DNA from: an uncultured Bacteroidia bacterium
Lineage (GTDB): Bacteria > Bacteroidota > Bacteroidia > Bacteroidales > UBA932
DNA: 16,172 nucleotides
Assembly: GCA_902767465.1 (NCBI GenBank)
Contig: CACXHM010000129.1
Coordinates: 1 to 16,172 of the forward strand
Reading direction: 5' to 3'
A program made the position numbers and the translations under genes. Positions 7,804 through 15,289 of this stretch are shown here, piece after piece; position 1 is the first letter of the stretch, and the number at the start of each line of letters is the position of its first letter. The notes below the pieces were generated by a model. It saw only the letters and a program-made list of their open reading frames with translations, had not been told where the DNA came from and made no database searches.

Positions 7804-9690
7804 TTACTGACCTGCAATTATATCCTTTACAAGCCAGTGCAGGTACATTTCCAGATTAGTATAACGTTTGCCAAGATCGAGGCTGATTTTAGCTCCGTCG
7901 GAAGGGTTGAATTTCGAAAGGCCGAACTGATCTTCCCATGTATCGGGAATGCCGTCTCCATCGGAATCCTTCAAGGCAGAAATCTGCTCCTCCGATGCAG
8001 AATAAGATGGCCATCCTCCCACCTGGGTCTGAGAATCAATCAGGCCCTTGCTGCCGGCAGCAGCAGTTCCGCTGCGCACTTCCGACACAACCCTTTCATC
8101 TACCGCATCGCGCACCAGGCTTGCGCCTGCAAGGGAAAGCACTCTGGCATAAGCATCGGCAGCGAGCTGTTTTTTAACGCTGCTTCCGTTCACCGAAATG
8201 TCGAAGGCTGTCTCGCTCTTGATTTCCACGGAAGGTGTGCTGCTTGGCTGCAAACCGACCCAATTGTCGCTGTTTACATTATTGCAAAGGGCTTTCTGCG
8301 AAGATGACATCGCCGAACACCCGGTGTCGAACACGTTGCCGCTCAAGTGAAATGTCCCCCATGTTCCTTTGGTGTTATTATTTTTCCCGTCATCCGGATC
8401 CGGAGCGAATATGCGGTTCACCACCTGCGTGCGATCGCAAGTCGCGGGACCGGGTTTATAGTAATTGCCGATGAAATTGAATGATCCGCCTTCGCCGGCA
8501 TATCCTCCGTTGCCTTTCCAGTTATAAAATACATTGTTTACCACTTCAGTTTTTTCTTTCGCGGGCTGCCCGGTATAACGGCTGCCGCAAAGACGCGGAG
8601 TACGCGAAGTGTGATGCGCTATCAGATTATGCGAGAAAGAGGCACCTTGACCTCCCCATATGCCTCCGTAGCCATGAGCACCTTTGGGATGGTAGGAATT
8701 GTTCAGGCTTTCTGCAAGGATGCAGTACTGCATGGTGAAATTGGTATTATCGTAGAAGGAGGCGCACTCATCTATGCACCAGCTCATGGAGCAATGGTCG
8801 AGGATGATATCCGAATGGTTCCTGCCCCAGATGGCATCTTCCATGGGCAGGGAAGGTGAACTGGAATTCACGAGAGCCTGCCACTGAGCATCGGTCATGG
8901 CATCCTTGTATGCTTTTGCCGCCACGTCTCCCATGCGGAAGCGCATGAAGCGGATGATAACATTGTCGGCCTCGTTCTGCACGCTCCAGTCGGCTATGCA
9001 TATTCCGTCTCCGGGTGCCGTTTGTCCCGCTATAGTAAGGCTGTCATTCTTGATGACCAGATTATCCTTGAGGTGGATTACCCCGGCGACATCGAAGACC
9101 ACCGTGCGGGCACCGCTTTGGGAAACTGCCCAGCGAAGGGATCCCTGCCCGCTGTCCGCAAGGCTCGTAACATGCAGCACCTTGCCGCCGCGGCCGCCGG
9201 TAGTGAACATTCCGCAGCCTTCCGCTCCGGGGAATGCGCGCAGAAGGGCGTCTTCATCCTCGGCAGCCGGAATCTTGAACAGCGCATAAGTCTCTTCATC
9301 CGCAGGATCAGGGTCCGTACCCGGGTCCCCGCCGCCTTCCAGCATTGCAGGAATTTTCTCCGACCAGTCGGAAACACCGTTTTCTCCAACACTGCGTACC
9401 TGGAAACTGTACTGCACTCCACTCTCTATTCCACTCACAGTTACATACATACGGGTTTCATTACCACTCTTTACTCGTGAATTCCCCCCGTCCAGCAATT
9501 GCCAATCATACGAAAGCGCGGCATCGACCTTGTTCCATTTGAAAACAAATCCTCCTGAGGTCGTGCTGTTGAGTTTCACGCCTTCGGGTGCTTTTAAAGA
9601 AGATCCGGAACTGCCGGATTTCTTTTCCGGTCCGCAGGCTGCAAGGCACAGAATGGCCATCGCAGCGAGTATCAGTTTCACTTGTTTCAT
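7804..9690 (-). CDS. Surface pectate lyase, FN3 domain plus PL1-family beta-helix
   Basis: The enzyme cleaves polygalacturonate by beta-elimination, leaving 4,5-unsaturated oligogalacturonides. The 628-residue product has a lipoprotein signal (Cys19 in LAAC), an FN3 domain (about 32-118), a short Gly/Asp/Pro linker and a PL1 beta-helix (about 151-455). Family features are visible: FPGAEGCG and GGRGGKVLHVTSL at the start, SLRWAVS, the Asn/Asp-rich strands around DAIWGRNHSDIILDHCSMSW, and the HHTSRTPR stretch (356-366) that holds the catalytic Arg. Near the C-terminus, DSDGDGIPDTWED (575-587) is a TSP3/dockerin-like calcium loop common in Bacteroidetes pectate lyases. The start is ATG 9690, where the signal peptide begins; an in-frame ATG at 9717 adds nine residues that do not look like a signal. 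It overlaps the upstream GH105 stop by 4 nt (ATGA). Confidence 0.93.
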   Translation of the reverse strand: MKQVKLILAAMAILCLAACGPEKKSGSSGSSLKAPEGVKLNSTTSGGFVFKWNKVDAALSYDWQLLDGGNSRVKSGNETRMYVTVSGIESGVQYSFQVRSVGENGVSDWSEKIPAMLEGGGDPGTDPDPADEETYALFKIPAAEDEDALLRAFPGAEGCGMFTTGGRGGKVLHVTSLADSGQGSLRWAVSQSGARTVVFDVAGVIHLKDNLVIKNDSLTIAGQTAPGDGICIADWSVQNEADNVIIRFMRFRMGDVAAKAYKDAMTDAQWQALVNSSSPSLPMEDAIWGRNHSDIILDHCSMSWCIDECASFYDNTNFTMQYCILAESLNNSYHPKGAHGYGGIWGGQGASFSHNLIAHHTSRTPRLCGSRYTGQPAKEKTEVVNNVFYNWKGNGGYAGEGGSFNFIGNYYKPGPATCDRTQVVNRIFAPDPDDGKNNNTKGTWGTFHLSGNVFDTGCSAMSSSQKALCNNVNSDNWVGLQPSSTPSVEIKSETAFDISVNGSSVKKQLAADAYARVLSLAGASLVRDAVDERVVSEVRSGTAAAGSKGLIDSQTQVGGWPSYSASEEQISALKDSDGDGIPDTWEDQFGLSKFNPSDGAKISLDLGKRYTNLEMYLHWLVKDIIAGQ

Positions 9691-11006
9691 AATTGTTCGT
9701 AGATGATCGATGCCCATATAAAAGGCCCTACGCCCTTGGGATCGTTTTCGGTTATCTTTTCGTTGATATAATAGTCATAATCTCCGCTGCGGTGCTCCTT
9801 GCCGCCGAGCCCCGCCACTGCGCAGCATTGCGTCAGGCTTATGGTCCCGTCGGAATCCTCACGGATAAAAGCACGCACCAGATTCTTGTAACTTTTCCTG
9901 GCAAAACTGAGCCACTCCCGTGGTATCCACTGCCTAGTCGCCGCTTTCAGATAGGCATAGGTAAACATCGACGAACATGTGGATTCAATGTAGTTCCCTT
10001 CCCTGCCGGGGCAGTCCAGCACCTGATACCACATACCAGTTTTCTTGTCGGCATATCTCGGCAGCGTTTCAAGAATGGTTCGAAGCATTCCCAGCAAGTC
10101 CTTTCGTGCAGGATGATCCTCCGGCATAAAATCCAGCACATCCACCAGGGCCATGGTGTACCATCCCATGGCTCGTCCCCAGCTGTGGGCCGACTGTCCG
10201 GTATATGGATCAGACCAGAACATGCCCCCGTCCTCGTCCCAAGCATGGCGCAGAAGTCCGGTAGAATAATCGTAGCATTTGCTCCATGCAACCCGGAACT
10301 GGTCTGCGATGTCGTCGAAGTTTACATACTTTTCATGGGTGCTGTTCAGGCATGTCGCGCTATATTGCGCATAGAACGGCTCCGCCATATAGAAGCCATC
10401 AAGCCAGACCTGATGCGGATAAACGGCCTTATGCCAGAAAGGGCCGGCCTCCGTACGGGGCTGCCTTTGCACCTGCAGATAGATGCTGTCCAAGGCAGCG
10501 CGGTACTTCTGCCTGCCGGTAATATCGTATAGTTTAAAAAGCGTGCGTGCCGGACAGATATGGTCAAGGTTGTAATTGGCGCGCCTGTAGTTCGCCCCCA
10601 CGCTGCCGTCTTCCCGGATAATCGCATCGTACCATGCATCAACATATGCATAGATCTCCTGCGGGTCACCGCCCGGCCCTTTGCCTGCTGCGGCAGGGGC
10701 GTCGGACTTCGGAGAGGCAATGCCGGGATGGTCGGCCCCTTGCGGGTCACCGCCCGGCCCTTTGCCTTTCGCGGTGGCCTTTTTGCCAAAACCATAATTG
10801 TCGGCAGCATCCAAAAACGCCAGCAGTTCCAGACCGGTAGTATAGTTCCACTTCAGCCTGCCGTTCATGCCGTCCAGATCCGCCGCCGTCGGGCAACGCC
10901 GCATCTCCGACTCCACCATGCGCTGCGACAGCAACTCCCGCTCCCTGCAAGAGCAGAACAACAGGGCCACCAGCCCAACCATGATTCCTATCTTATTGAT
11001 TCTCAT
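9687..11006 (-). CDS. GH105 unsaturated rhamnogalacturonyl/galacturonyl hydrolase with in-frame repeat insert
   Basis: GH105 enzymes (YteR/YesR type) release the 4,5-unsaturated uronic acid from the non-reducing end of lyase products, feeding KduI. The 439-residue product has an N-terminal lipoprotein-like signal (LLFCSC, Cys18 or Cys20). An alpha/alpha-barrel follows, with the family WLDGFYMAEPF motif (201-211), where Asp203 matches the catalytic acid, and a HSWGRAMGWY motif (274-283). I start at ATG 11006; a GTG sits just upstream at 11009. Residues about 76-116 are a Gly/Pro/Asp-rich insert with a nine-residue GKGPGGDPQ motif twice, between helices that are normally adjacent. Without signal and insert, about 378 residues remain, normal for the family. 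The putative SD (AGG) comes from the 46-nt intercistronic repeat. The stop overlaps the pectate lyase start. Confidence 0.92.
   Translation of the reverse strand: MRINKIGIMVGLVALLFCSCRERELLSQRMVESEMRRCPTAADLDGMNGRLKWNYTTGLELLAFLDAADNYGFGKKATAKGKGPGGDPQGADHPGIASPKSDAPAAAGKGPGGDPQEIYAYVDAWYDAIIREDGSVGANYRRANYNLDHICPARTLFKLYDITGRQKYRAALDSIYLQVQRQPRTEAGPFWHKAVYPHQVWLDGFYMAEPFYAQYSATCLNSTHEKYVNFDDIADQFRVAWSKCYDYSTGLLRHAWDEDGGMFWSDPYTGQSAHSWGRAMGWYTMALVDVLDFMPEDHPARKDLLGMLRTILETLPRYADKKTGMWYQVLDCPGREGNYIESTCSSMFTYAYLKAATRQWIPREWLSFARKSYKNLVRAFIREDSDGTISLTQCCAVAGLGGKEHRSGDYDYYINEKITENDPKGVGPFIWASIIYEQL
10660..10767 (-). repeat. Direct 27-nt repeat forming an in-frame insert in the GH105 gene
   Basis: A perfect 27-nt direct repeat occurs at 10660-10686 and 10741-10767, offset by 81 nt (27 codons), so the reading frame is kept and both copies encode GKGPGGDPQ. 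Each copy contains a small perfect hairpin (GCGG-GTCA-CCGC). The 54-nt spacer has its own short inverted repeat (CCTGC-TGCG-GCAGG, 10684-10697). I did not find the unit elsewhere in the window. The composition is Gly/Pro-rich and unlike the surrounding enzyme. Confidence 0.8.
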
Positions 11007-11013
11007 CACTTTC

Positions 11014-11059
11014 CCTATATCATCTCTGGTGCATTTTCACCAGAGACAAAACCATTAAA
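11014..11059 (-). repeat. 46-nt intercistronic stem-loop cassette, copy 1 (before GH105)
   Basis: It lies between the CE12-CE8 stop (11060) and the GH105 ATG (11006) and almost fills the gap. It contains a perfect 9-bp stem, TCTCTGGTG/CACCAGAGA (11023-11031 and 11038-11046), with a 6-nt loop. It matches copy 2 at 43 of 46 positions; the differences are at 11019, 11049 and 11054, all outside the stem. On the mRNA it ends in AUAGG seven bases before the start codon, in the place of a Shine-Dalgarno site. No U tract follows, so it does not look like a terminator. Confidence 0.9.
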
Positions 11060-12781
11060 TCATTTATTATCAGCAACTTTCGAATCAGCAGCGGCAGCAG
11101 AGGCAGCAGGGCGGGGATCCCAGCGGATGCCATCCTGGCTCTGATACATCACCTTTTCGAAGCTGTACTCCGCGGCCTGTCGGTCGCTGAGCTGATGTGA
11201 CCAGCGCACTCGCTCCCTGGCACTGGCAGCACCGGGACCAAAACACTTGTATTCAGCGTAATATGAATTCTTTTTGGTATCCGCCTTACCGGGTTTTTCC
11301 CAGTCGTGCCAACCTTCTTTTACAATGTGGGAACCCAACTCGCACTCAATGAATACGGTTTTGGCGTAAGCTCCCCAAGGGCGGCCGAGATAACATTTGT
11401 CGATTCCATCGGCAGCAGTCAGTCTGCAACCCCGGAAAACGTACCCGTATTTCTGTCCCGGAAGCGTCGATGCAGCAGTCACATAACTGTTCTTTTTGCT
11501 ATGTATGGTACAGTTCTCAAAAAACGCTATGGATGGGCCGAAAATAAAATCTGTCGTGCCCTCGATATAGCAGTCAAGGAAATAGTTGCGCTTGATGCCG
11601 CCGTCTTTGCCATAACGGCCATAGGTGTACACCGTATCCTGGTTTCCTATGAAGCTGCAGCGATGAAAGAAAAGAAAATCGCCGTCAGTAAAAAGAGCGA
11701 CTGCCTGAGCTATATCCTTTCCTTCACCGGCGCTGTTCGCGATGGTAAGGTCTTCCATCGTCACGTAGCTGGAATGGATATAGACGCTGGCACTGCCTGA
11801 TGTTCCTACATTGAAACCACGTCCCGGCCATTGCTGCTTGGCATATTTCCCATAGGAAATAACTGTCTTGCCGGCCCCCTCTCCACTGATATGCAAACGG
11901 AACTTGTTATGGGGGATGGTAACCATCTCATTATAAACGCCGGCACGAATGCGTATATGCGTAAACTCACTGTGGCTATAGTCCGGAGCGGCATTTATGG
12001 CTTCCTGCACAGTCAGATAATCCCCATGTCCATCGGCGGACACCACGATATCGTAACGGACAAGATGCGCAGCAATTTCGGGGAGTTGTTCCCTTATTTT
12101 CTCACACACAATTTCCGTCACCTTCCGTGCTCCGCAGGCAACAGTATGAGTATTGTCATTCTTTCCGGTGCTGATCATGAAATATGGCTTTGAGCCTTCA
12201 TCTCCCAAGGCTTCCAGCCAGTCGAGGGTAGCAGTAGTGATATCCAGAAGAGGAACACCTTCGTCAGCAGCCACCTGCTTCATTGCAGCGGGATAGTCGG
12301 CATGGCAATTTCTGTCGAGCACCCCGTCCTTGAACCAACGTCGCGCAACGGGAGTGAGCAGAACAGGTTTCACGCCGGCAGCCTTTGCAGCGCGGACAAA
12401 CATCCTGAGGTTCTCCTGATAGGCACCGAAGGGGGCTGCGTAGCGTGCGGGATCATCCGCCTTGGAATCATTATGCCCGAACTGGATGAACAGCCAGTCG
12501 CCGGGCTGCATGGAGTCTTTCACCTTGTCCCAAAGACCCAGATCGATGAAACTCTTGGTGCTGCGCCCGTTCTGTGCGAAGTTTTTCACCGTCACCCCAT
12601 CGTCAAGGAAATTCTGGAACATCATCCCCCATCCCCTCTCCAGGTTGGCGCCCCCCTTAAGATCCTTCTCCGCCATGGTGGAATCTCCCATCATGTGAAC
12701 GGTAAAAGAGCTGCAGAGCAGCCATACAGCCGCCAGCAGCATTCCAGCCCAAGCACTGTGTTGTATCTTCCTAATTATCAT
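11060..12781 (-). CDS. Bifunctional pectin esterase: CE12 rhamnogalacturonan acetylesterase fused to CE8 pectin methylesterase
   Basis: The product is 573 residues with an N-terminal hydrophobic export segment (about 8-25; Cys23 is a weak lipobox candidate). Residues about 28-238 are an SGNH/GDSL esterase of the CE12 type: MGDSTM with Ser34, NG at 71-72, GHND at 102-105 and Asp209/His212 in DNTH. Residues about 241-550 are a CE8 beta-helix with every catalytic landmark: Gln359, GNQDTVY with Gln381 and Asp382, DFIFG with Asp411, and LGRPWG with Arg467. The predicted roles are removal of acetyl groups from rhamnogalacturonan and methyl esters from homogalacturonan, opening the chain to PL1 and GH28. 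The C-terminal 16 residues are Ala-rich low complexity. Both gaps flanking the gene hold the 46-nt cassette. All active-site residues appear intact, so both halves should be functional. Confidence 0.93.
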   Translation of the reverse strand: MIIRKIQHSAWAGMLLAAVWLLCSSFTVHMMGDSTMAEKDLKGGANLERGWGMMFQNFLDDGVTVKNFAQNGRSTKSFIDLGLWDKVKDSMQPGDWLFIQFGHNDSKADDPARYAAPFGAYQENLRMFVRAAKAAGVKPVLLTPVARRWFKDGVLDRNCHADYPAAMKQVAADEGVPLLDITTATLDWLEALGDEGSKPYFMISTGKNDNTHTVACGARKVTEIVCEKIREQLPEIAAHLVRYDIVVSADGHGDYLTVQEAINAAPDYSHSEFTHIRIRAGVYNEMVTIPHNKFRLHISGEGAGKTVISYGKYAKQQWPGRGFNVGTSGSASVYIHSSYVTMEDLTIANSAGEGKDIAQAVALFTDGDFLFFHRCSFIGNQDTVYTYGRYGKDGGIKRNYFLDCYIEGTTDFIFGPSIAFFENCTIHSKKNSYVTAASTLPGQKYGYVFRGCRLTAADGIDKCYLGRPWGAYAKTVFIECELGSHIVKEGWHDWEKPGKADTKKNSYYAEYKCFGPGAASARERVRWSHQLSDRQAAEYSFEKVMYQSQDGIRWDPRPAASAAAADSKVADNK

Positions 12782-12788
12782 ACACTTG

Positions 12789-12834
12789 CCTATTTCATCT
12801 CTGGTGCATTTTCACCAGAGACAGAACCGTTAAA
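12789..12834 (-). repeat. 46-nt intercistronic stem-loop cassette, copy 2 (before CE12-CE8)
   Basis: This is the second copy of the 46-nt element, in the 61-nt gap between the GH28 stop (12843) and the CE12-CE8 ATG (12781). The same perfect 9-bp stem is at 12798-12806 and 12813-12821, with an identical CATTTT loop on the plus strand. It begins 8 nt after the GH28 stop codon. Its AUAGG end sits seven bases before the start codon, the same spacing as in copy 1. Confidence 0.9.
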
Positions 12835-12842
12835 ATGTTGTA

Positions 12843-14348
12843 TCACAAGGTATTACCGCTCAGCAGGGTACCGTTGACGTAAACTCCATTGAAAGTAACG
12901 TCCTGCGCGAAGTGCACTTCTGCGCCTTTGTCGGCGGAGAAGTGGCTGTCCGTGAGAGAGATACCGCTAAGGGGCAGTTCGGGAAGACCGTTTATGTAGA
13001 TGGCCTGCCGGGCTCCTGAGCAAACAATATTCGAAAAGTGAATATCGCGCATCCGGGGAGTTGTCTCGTCAACAGGGGGAAGCGATACGGCGGCCGGGCC
13101 ATCAGTTCCCGAATCAAGCAAAGCCTTTTCTGTAGAAGAAACGCCGGCGTAGTAAAGATTAAACGTAATAGCCTCAGCCACAATATCCTTCATATAGATG
13201 CGATCGCACCAGATATCCTTGACCAGGCCTCCGCGGCCCCGGGTGCTTTTAAATCGCAGGCCGACATCAGTCCCGATGAAGCGGCAGTCGCTCACGCGGA
13301 TGTTTTCCACCCCTCCGGACATTTCGCTGCCAACCACAAAACCTCCGTGACCATGATAAACAGTGCAGTCGGAGATGATCAGATTGCGGCATTTGCGGGC
13401 GTGGCGGCGTCCGTCGGCATCCTTTCCGGATTTGATGCAGATGGCATCGTCTCCTACATCGAAAGTTGACCCGGTAAGGATGACATTCTCGCAGGCGTCG
13501 ATATCAATCCCGTCGCCATTGGCGGAATAATGCGGATTGCGCACATTTATATTCCTGATTATGACGTCTTTACACCAAAGGGGATGAATGTTCCAGCAAG
13601 GGCTGTTCTGGAATGTGCAGTCCTGAAGCAGGACGCGCTCGCAGTTCCGCAGCGAAACCAGCACCGGGCGGAGGAAGGTCTTGATTTCGTTCTCATCCAG
13701 CGAAGGATCGGGAAAGTTCAAGCTGCCGGCGGTGGCACGGGCCTTCCTGTATCCCTCATCGGGAAACCAGACTTTTCCGTCATCTGAAAGCACTCCGCCA
13801 CGCTTCAGGATGGTTTTCCATTGATCATCGGACACTTTGCGGCGTTTCACTTCGCGCCAGAACTCCCCGCTGCCGTCGATTACGCCACCTCCGGTGATTG
13901 CAATGTCGGTCGCACCCTCCGCATGGATGGGAGAAAGGCAGCGACGCACATCCAGACCTTCGAAATTCGTATCGATAATGGGATAAAGATCCTGATCGGG
14001 ATCAAAAACCAGCACTGCATTTTTGCTGACATAGAGTTCAATATGGCTCTTCAGGCCGATAGGGCCGGTGCGCCAGATGCCGGCAGGAACTACGAGACGT
14101 CCGCCCCCCTTCTGCACGAGGGCGTCGATCGCCTGCGCGAAAGCTTCCGTATTGAGTGTGGTCCCGTCGCCGACACCGCCAAAATCGCTGATGCAGACGC
14201 TGTGGGAAGGAATCGAGGGAGCCTGAATCCTTTCCATAGCGAACGGAAGATCTTTGTATAGATCGGCATCCGAATCTTGGCCCGTGCAGGCACAGAACAC
14301 CACACATGCAAGTCCGGCAAGGATAAGTAGAATCTTTGTAGGCTTCAT
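12843..14348 (-). CDS. GH28 polygalacturonase (surface or periplasmic lipoprotein)
   Basis: The enzyme hydrolyses alpha-1,4 galacturonosyl bonds in homogalacturonan or oligogalacturonides. The 501-residue product has a lipoprotein signal (FCAC, Cys19 or Cys21), then a right-handed beta-helix starting SVCISDFGGVGDG (50-62). The four GH28 active-site elements are present: NGDGID (277-282, Asp279, a Thr-to-Gly variant of NTD), GDDAI (299-303, Asp300 and Asp301), GHG (333-335, His334) and RFK (365-367). Residues about 165-225 form an extended loop seen in Bacteroidetes and exo-acting members, so release of terminal residues is possible, but exo versus endo action cannot be settled here. The ATG at 14348 lies in the loop of a 13-bp inverted repeat whose 3' arm encodes KPTKI. 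The gap to DUF4861 is 61 nt. Confidence 0.95.
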   Translation of the reverse strand: MKPTKILLILAGLACVVFCACTGQDSDADLYKDLPFAMERIQAPSIPSHSVCISDFGGVGDGTTLNTEAFAQAIDALVQKGGGRLVVPAGIWRTGPIGLKSHIELYVSKNAVLVFDPDQDLYPIIDTNFEGLDVRRCLSPIHAEGATDIAITGGGVIDGSGEFWREVKRRKVSDDQWKTILKRGGVLSDDGKVWFPDEGYRKARATAGSLNFPDPSLDENEIKTFLRPVLVSLRNCERVLLQDCTFQNSPCWNIHPLWCKDVIIRNINVRNPHYSANGDGIDIDACENVILTGSTFDVGDDAICIKSGKDADGRRHARKCRNLIISDCTVYHGHGGFVVGSEMSGGVENIRVSDCRFIGTDVGLRFKSTRGRGGLVKDIWCDRIYMKDIVAEAITFNLYYAGVSSTEKALLDSGTDGPAAVSLPPVDETTPRMRDIHFSNIVCSGARQAIYINGLPELPLSGISLTDSHFSADKGAEVHFAQDVTFNGVYVNGTLLSGNTL

Positions 14349-14383
14349 TGAGTATCAGTCAAAGTGTTATAGCCTACAAAGAT
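14332..14383 (-). promoter_or_regulatory. 13-bp inverted repeat enclosing the GH28 start codon
   Basis: ATCTTTGTAGGCT (14332-14344) and AGCCTACAAAGAT (14371-14383) are perfect inverted repeats of 13 bp separated by 26 nt. On the transcript the start codon (14346-14348) and its upstream region lie in the loop, and the 3' arm is codons 2 to 6. If the 5' arm is transcribed, a hairpin would hold the initiation region. A -7-like box overlaps that arm, so it may instead be promoter DNA. The symmetry is certain; its role is not. Confidence 0.6.
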
Positions 14384-14384
14384 A
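14377..14384 (-). promoter_or_regulatory. Possible -7 box upstream of GH28
   Basis: On the minus strand this reads TATCTTTG, matching the Bacteroidetes TAnnTTTG consensus, about 28 nt upstream of the GH28 ATG. No TTTG is found 19-21 nt further upstream. It overlaps one arm of the 13-bp inverted repeat, and the leader would be very short. This is a motif-only call. Confidence 0.3.
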
Positions 14385-14409
14385 GCAAAGAATTTTGTAT
14401 GTACTGAGA

Positions 14410-15276
14410 TCAGAGATTTGCCACAAGCTCAAACCACTCGGCAGAGCCCTTGATGAGAGCTTTGCTCCAGCAGGAACCGAACCAGTACTCCAGAGGCTGC
14501 CCAGATGCTACCCTCTTGATGCAGGCTCCGTGACGTCCACCGTCCACAATCGTAACGGTGTCCGCCTGAGGCATCACCACAGCAACTCCTATCATGCCGT
14601 CTTCGGCTTCAACCTCCTGATCGGAAGCATGTTCCCAAATGGCATAATAATCCTCTCCAAAGGCCTCGGCCTCAATGGTTTCAAGGTTGGTGTGGCGGAA
14701 TATGCCTGCTGCGATGTCGAGAGAATCCCTGTCGAAAGTATAGGTATCCTCAACTTTGCAGAAATAGCTGTCGGCAAACACGGTGATCTTTTTGTCGAGT
14801 TTTACGTTCACGCCGCCCGCCTGCCACTCTGGGTAATGGATTACGAAAGTGACTTCGTCGGCAGTCTGACTGAGGATTTCGCCACTGCGGTAATTGGTGG
14901 CAGGATAGCAGATGGTGCTGTCTACAAATGGCACGGATGCACCGCCTCCGAGGCTCACAGCCACCTTATAGCAATCCTTTCCGCCGTGATCGTGATGGTA
15001 ATAAGTCGGATCCGCGCCGGGAGATACTGTGTTTTTGTACCATTCGTCGGCAACCAGTTTACCGGGCAGTTTCACCCAGATGTCGATTCCCGGCGAGGTA
15101 GGATTCCCTTCCAGAGCCTTGCCGTATATACGTCCGGCAATAAGGTTGTTCTCGAAAACAAAGTCGTCGGCACGCTCAGGCACTTCGCGGGCCATTACTT
15201 TCGGGTCCTTGTTTTTCTGCGAGCAGGCTGCGGAAACGATGGCCGCACCAATTAGTAAAAATATCAGCTTTTTCAT
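14410..15276 (-). CDS. DUF4861-family lipoprotein of unknown function
   Basis: The product is 288 residues with a clear lipoprotein signal (Cys18 in SAAC), so it is probably anchored in the periplasm or at the outer membrane. The sequence resembles the DUF4861 family: an early RADDFVFENNLIAGRIYGKAL stretch, then WYKNT, YYHHDHGGKDCYKV with three His near residues 93-96, and SLGGG. The C-terminal half is beta-rich with a WFGSCWSKA motif near the end. The family often accompanies polysaccharide-degradation genes in Bacteroidetes; I know of no function I could assign with confidence. The His/Asp cluster could bind metal or form an active site, which is inference. It follows kduI by 13 nt and precedes GH28 by 61 nt, so it is probably made with the pectin enzymes. 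Confidence 0.85.
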   Translation of the reverse strand: MKKLIFLLIGAAIVSAACSQKNKDPKVMAREVPERADDFVFENNLIAGRIYGKALEGNPTSPGIDIWVKLPGKLVADEWYKNTVSPGADPTYYHHDHGGKDCYKVAVSLGGGASVPFVDSTICYPATNYRSGEILSQTADEVTFVIHYPEWQAGGVNVKLDKKITVFADSYFCKVEDTYTFDRDSLDIAAGIFRHTNLETIEAEAFGEDYYAIWEHASDQEVEAEDGMIGVAVVMPQADTVTIVDGGRHGACIKRVASGQPLEYWFGSCWSKALIKGSAEWFELVANL

Positions 15277-15289
15277 TGCAATTAAGAGA

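Noticed and set aside
9691..9717. Nine-residue extension of the pectate lyase from ATG 9717
   Set aside because: The lipoprotein signal begins at the ATG at 9690, and the extension would increase the overlap with GH105 without adding signal features.
11023..11046. Intrinsic terminator after CE12-CE8
   Set aside because: The 9-bp stem is real, but no U tract follows on the minus strand and the same element sits just before two start codons, so it is described as an intercistronic repeat.
11089..11113. GCA/GCC-type triplet run at the end of the CE12-CE8 gene
   Set aside because: It is short low-complexity coding sequence for an Ala-rich tail; nothing suggests a separate element.
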